Positions 22,601-23,124 of a stretch of 23,124 nt of DNA are shown here, in pieces. The first letter of the stretch is position 1; each line of letters begins with the position of its first letter. Source of the DNA: Acanthaster planci (taxonomy: Eukaryota; Echinodermata; Asteroidea; Valvatida; Acanthasteridae); contig NW_019091355.1 in the NCBI RefSeq assembly GCF_001949145.1, positions 4,676,385 through 4,699,508 on the forward strand, in the 5' to 3' direction. The translations under genes and the position numbers were made by a program. Below the pieces are notes generated by a model. The model made no database searches, was not told where the DNA came from, and worked only from the letters and a program-made list of their open reading frames with translations.

Positions 22601-23124
22601 TCCATAACTACTTCCTGTTGCTCTGGTTGTGACTCTTCAAAGGTTTCAAGTTGAACAATTTCCTCTTCCTTTTGGACATCTACTTTCTCAGGAGTTACAA
22701 CTTCTTCAGTTGGTTCCCCTTCAGTAGCTCTGGCCTCCTCGTGAATACCGTAGACAACAGATGACTGTACGATGGTTTGCTGGACACTAATGTGCGTTTC
22801 TGTATGAACCTTCATTTTCTCTTCTTCAGGTTCTTGCTCAGGTTCCTCAGAGGGCTTCTCTGGTGCAACTTCCTCTTCATGGGGAAGGACATCTGGGGCA
22901 ACTTCTACTTCAGGTGCTGCTTCCTCCTCAATTCTTTCCTCTTCCCCATTAACCTCTTCTTCTGGTTCTTGTTCTGATTCTTCAAATACTTCCTCTGGAG
23001 CAGGCTCTTCCTCAGTTACTTCCTCTTCCTCAACTGCCTGTTTAGGTTGTTGCTCAGGTTCCTGAGTAACTTTCTCTGGTACAACTTCCTCTTTATAGAT
23101 AACATCTGGAGCAACTTCTGGTGC
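7430..23124 (-). CDS. Giant ankyrin-like gene, 3' part (giant exon plus C-terminal exons), partial
   Basis: Nine minus-strand exons join without a phase conflict: 23124-18796, 17643-17596, 15268-15148, 14228-14010, 13320-13165, 12051-11986, 10689-10615, 8883-8619 and 7658-7430. They encode 1,443 + 392 residues ending ...EDPEESEI. Identification as ankyrin rests on three points. The C-terminal ELPDGTIRKVTRKRIIRRV segment has the same layout as the conserved VKKVTRK-IRR region of vertebrate ankyrin tails. The tail length is typical of the ankyrin regulatory domain. A giant, acidic, disordered exon is known from neuronal ankyrins of vertebrates, flies and nematodes. Ankyrins tie membrane proteins to spectrin, and giant forms organise axons. 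The ankyrin repeats, ZU5 and UPA domains would lie beyond the right edge, and no death domain is seen in the window. A MAP1/futsch-like acidic protein is the main alternative for the giant exon taken alone. Confidence 0.72.
8370..8391 (-). mobile_element. Possible solo end of a piggyBac-like MITE
   Basis: Read on the minus strand from 8391 the sequence is TTAACCACTTGCTGCCGGGT. This resembles the TTAACCCCTTCGCGCCGG ends of the two MITEs at 9505 and 12400. I cannot find a matching opposite end within a few hundred bases, so it may be a truncated copy or chance. Confidence 0.3.
8619..8883 (-). CDS. Ankyrin-like exon carrying the RKVTRKRIIRRV segment
   Basis: The acceptor is a C-rich tract (with C10) then CGCAAATAG before 8883; the donor is CCACAG/GTTAGT at 8619. 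The exon is 265 bp: 2 carried bases, 87 codons, 2 carried bases. Its 87 codons run from an acidic/Gln start (DQPVQYSEQPEQEQLPSDSA) through EDVQEIVEEFEEELPDG, the basic TIRKVTRKRIIRRVMQ block, to FVMPQGEPDEDGVH. This is the best family marker in the gene: an acidic helix followed by D/E-x-G-x-x-x-KVTRK-IRR, as in vertebrate ankyrin C-termini. Confidence 0.85.
9505..9694. mobile_element. PiggyBac-like MITE, 190 bp
   Basis: The left end is TTAA (9505-9508) followed by CCCCTTCGCGCCGG. The right end is CCAGTGCGAAGGGG followed by TTGA (9691-9694), a one-base variant of TTAA. The inverted ends match over CCCCTTCGC and further with mismatches. TTAA target sites with C-rich ends are typical of piggyBac-family non-autonomous elements. 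The element has no coding capacity and sits in an intron of the ankyrin-like gene. Confidence 0.75.
10615..10689 (-). CDS. Ankyrin-like small exon, 75 bp, phase 1-1
   Basis: The acceptor is GGTAACAG before 10689 and the donor is GCAAACG/GTGAGG at 10615. Two bases, 24 codons and one base give NLPKISTEPTVEFPPEVQEP and GEAN. Both phases match the neighbouring exons, and the composition (Pro/Glu-rich) matches the tail. It is supported by splice sites and frame only, so it is less certain than the longer exons. Confidence 0.7.
10690..11360. other. Ankyrin-like intron sequence
   Basis: The intron segment between the 75-bp exon and the TA-flanked MITE includes a more GC-rich patch at about 11040-11290. 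That patch has open frames but no convincing splice-flanked exon on either strand. Confidence 0.5.
11361..11600. mobile_element. TA-flanked MITE, 240 bp (Tc1/mariner-like ends)
   Basis: The left end is TA (11361-11362) followed by ATTCCAGAAATTAGGGGT. The right end is ACCCTTAATTTCTGGAAT followed by TA (11599-11600). The 18-bp terminal inverted repeats match at 17 positions. TA at both outer edges suggests Tc1/mariner-type insertion. There is no transposase, so it is a non-autonomous element. It lies in the intron upstream of the 75-bp exon. Confidence 0.75.
11986..12051 (-). CDS. Ankyrin-like candidate cassette exon, 66 bp, phase 1-1
   Basis: The acceptor is CTACTTCTGTCTGACAG before 12051 and the donor is CTGAAAG/GTAAAG at 11986. 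Two carried bases, 21 codons (GPPEPKTPDITDMDECPFSL, then K) and one base give a frame-neutral exon. Its phases fit exactly between the 156-bp and 75-bp exons, so it can be included or skipped. The intron just after the donor is a run of ten G. Alternative: a chance open segment with fortuitous splice sites. Confidence 0.62.
12400..12821. mobile_element. PiggyBac-like MITE, 422 bp
   Basis: Perfect TTAA occurs at both edges (12400-12403 and 12818-12821). The ends are CCCCTTTGCGACGG on the left and CCGTCGTCAAGGGG on the right; as inverted repeats they agree at 12 of 14 positions. The interior has no coding capacity that I trust. The ends share the CCCCTTYGCG pattern with the 190-bp element at 9505, so both belong to one related group. 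Confidence 0.82.
13165..13320 (-). CDS. Ankyrin-like exon, 156 bp, phase 1-1
   Basis: The acceptor is AATTTTGTAG before 13320 and the donor is CAGACAAG/GTGAAG at 13165. Two carried bases, 51 codons and one base encode FTTMAEAAPVVESSAPVVEL, then DSDRYEGDSSPEERQFSESP and SSTSEDRQ. The PVVE unit occurs twice, and the Ser/Glu-rich part carries several acidic Ser sites that could be casein-kinase-2 targets. A downstream donor (CATG/GTTGTG near 13146) would keep the same phase but has a weaker consensus. Confidence 0.78.
14010..14228 (-). CDS. Ankyrin-like exon, 219 bp, phase 1-1
   Basis: The acceptor is TTTCTTGTCAAG before 14228 and the donor is CACATTAG/GTAAAT at 14010. Two carried bases, 72 codons and one base encode FEDEEAPKTYEQAEGDVGEE, a PPRRRPEEVGPSFLTSDDE segment and KEIQELWDRTQELPENATL. 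The helical, charged EIQELWDRTQEL stretch holds the only Trp seen in the tail exons. It fits a disordered regulatory tail with short interaction helices. Confidence 0.8.
14962..15110. repeat. Short degenerate minisatellite in ankyrin intron
   Basis: Four related units occur in a row, with core GRCCTGTRGAAAACTGGTGCC followed by TARGAC. Their CCT positions are 14967, 15010, 15054 and 15078, i.e. steps of 43, 44 and 24 bp. The second and fourth are most alike. The array ends about 40 bp from the 3' splice donor of the 15148-15268 exon. Confidence 0.6.
15148..15268 (-). CDS. Ankyrin-like exon, 121 bp, phase 0-1
   Basis: The acceptor is CATTACCTCCAG before 15268 and the donor is ATGCCTA/GTAAGT at 15148, a full consensus. 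Forty codons plus one base encode PPVDEQFDAADRPDVPEDKP and ATQEDIEALAIALNEFTMP. It opens in phase 0, so it can follow either the 48-bp exon or the giant exon directly. The sequence does not resemble an ankyrin death domain. Confidence 0.82.
15269..17595. other. Ankyrin-like intron (about 2.3 kb)
   Basis: This AT-rich intron contains a TATATA/AAATAAATAAAT patch near 16320 and several open frames, none with good paired splice sites and coding bias. I see no further exon, though a very short one could be missed. Confidence 0.5.
17596..17643 (-). CDS. Ankyrin-like 48-bp microexon, phase 0-0
   Basis: A strong pyrimidine tract (TCTCCTTCCCTCTTTTCTCA..., then TTTCTCTCAG) precedes 17643, and the donor is ACAGAG/GTACTG at 17596. 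Sixteen codons encode EQDQLEIQLSSSLHTE. It is symmetric phase 0-0, sits between the giant exon (ending phase 0) and the next exon (opening phase 0), and ends in an HTE tripeptide like the repeat modules of the giant exon. It is probably alternatively spliced. Confidence 0.68.
17644..18795. other. Ankyrin-like intron (about 1.15 kb)
   Basis: The intron lies between the giant exon donor and the 48-bp exon. The giant frame stays open into it as far as 18604, but the composition changes at once from Glu-rich to Cys/Ser/hydrophobic, which supports the donor at 18796. No other feature is seen. Confidence 0.6.
18796..23124 (-). CDS. Giant Glu-rich exon of the ankyrin-like gene (at least 1,443 codons), 5' end outside window
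   Basis: The frame is open from the window edge to the donor CCCGAG/GTAGGG at 18796, with no stop in 4,329 bp. The Met codon at 22815 is internal, because the frame continues upstream without a break for another 103 codons. The product is overwhelmingly acidic, with frequent Pro and Val, almost no aromatic residues and no Trp. Expected disorder is high. From upstream to downstream it has: alternating acidic repeats (23124 to about 21790), a less regular acidic part, a central island with Ser/Thr-Pro sites (about 20720-20372), more acidic sequence, a KPPPHKLAPPP segment (about 19470-19435), a VAVGVVGSVAVASF patch (about 19380-19335), and a final EVHHERVVVASSQAFVESTP end. Neuronal giant ankyrins use such exons as long flexible spacers with binding motifs; that role is inferred here. 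Confidence 0.85.
21628..21669 (-). repeat. HTE-x4-VQQTIVQ module, copy 2
   Basis: HTEKRTFVQQTIVQ is followed by TTVSEVHGERE. It shares the exact spacing and the VQQTIVQ heptapeptide with copy 1, lying 1,137 bp (379 codons) away in the same frame. Confidence 0.85.
21790..23124 (-). repeat. Alternating acidic protein repeats in the giant exon
   Basis: Two related unit types follow one another. A short unit of about 25 residues reads like EERIEEEPVPEAEYEEPEQE. A long unit of about 38-44 residues reads like EERIEEEAAPEVEVAPE, then a variable LLE/PHEEE part and PEKPPEEPEQEPEEE. On the + strand the recurring CTTCCTCAATTCTTTCCTC core marks each RIEEE start, near 22065, 22145, 22277, 22350, 22463, 22582 and 22922. 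Drift between copies is clear, so the array is not recent. It is interrupted by the VQQTIVQ module near 22765-22806. Confidence 0.8.
22765..22806 (-). repeat. HTE-x4-VQQTIVQ module, copy 1
   Basis: HTETHISVQQTIVQ is followed by SSVVYGIHEEA. This non-acidic, beta-prone stretch is embedded within acidic repeats. It is related to copy 2 at 21628-21669 and more loosely to FYSQTIVTTEES (about 19640-19590). Confidence 0.85.

Noticed and set aside
22105-22632. Long + strand frames opposite the giant exon
   Set aside because: They are complement shadows of GAA/GAG codons, giving Phe/Leu/Ser-rich nonsense frames; many similar ones cover the whole exon.
22813-22815. ATG at 22815 as the start of a 1,403-residue protein
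   Set aside because: The same frame and the same acidic repeats continue upstream to the window edge without a stop, so this Met is internal.
1-23124. CRISPR arrays, tRNA or rRNA genes, bacterial operons
   Set aside because: Nothing resembling these was seen; the window is clearly an intron-rich animal locus.

Overview
The window is eukaryotic DNA from an animal. Coding sequence occurs as short exons with GT-AG junctions and matching phases, separated by AT-rich introns of about 0.5-2.4 kb. There are no operons, ribosome binding sites or RNA genes that I can see. Intron sizes, small MITE-like elements and the two genes present suggest an invertebrate deuterostome. Amphioxus (Branchiostoma) is my best guess, but an echinoderm or hemichordate is not excluded.

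Region 1 (about 1-2120, + strand) holds the last three coding exons of an M1-family zinc aminopeptidase, joined as 227-367, 1262-1343 and 1831-1974, with an AATAAA signal at 2092-2097. The C-terminal residues look most like glutamyl aminopeptidase (aminopeptidase A, ENPEP). Only the end of the C-terminal ERAP1_C-type domain is inside the window.

Region 2 (about 2120-7430) is non-coding. It holds a nested palindrome (2320-2400), a decayed minisatellite of about 40-45 bp units (about 3410-4645), and AT-rich sequence that probably includes the 3' UTR of the second gene. The two genes are convergent (tail to tail).

Region 3 (7430-23124, - strand) is the 3' part of one large gene that I read as an ankyrin, on the basis of its C-terminal RKVTRKRIIRRV-type segment and overall architecture. 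Nine exons are recognisable. The most upstream is a giant, extremely Glu-rich exon of at least 4,329 bp (1,443 codons) that stays open to the window edge. Eight smaller exons follow, together encoding 392 residues; their phases agree at every junction. Four consecutive internal exons (219, 156, 66 and 75 bp) are symmetric phase 1-1 and a 48-bp exon is symmetric 0-0, so any of these can be skipped without losing frame. Introns of this gene carry two piggyBac-like TTAA-flanked MITEs with related ends, one TA-flanked MITE, a possible solo MITE end and a small minisatellite.

The main points of interest are the giant-ankyrin-type exon with internal repeats and a twice-used HTE-x4-VQQTIVQ module; the lack of any recognisable death domain downstream of it, unlike vertebrate giant ankyrins; the frame-neutral set of small exons; and the adjacency of ENPEP-like and ankyrin genes, which from memory are also linked in human 4q25-q26.
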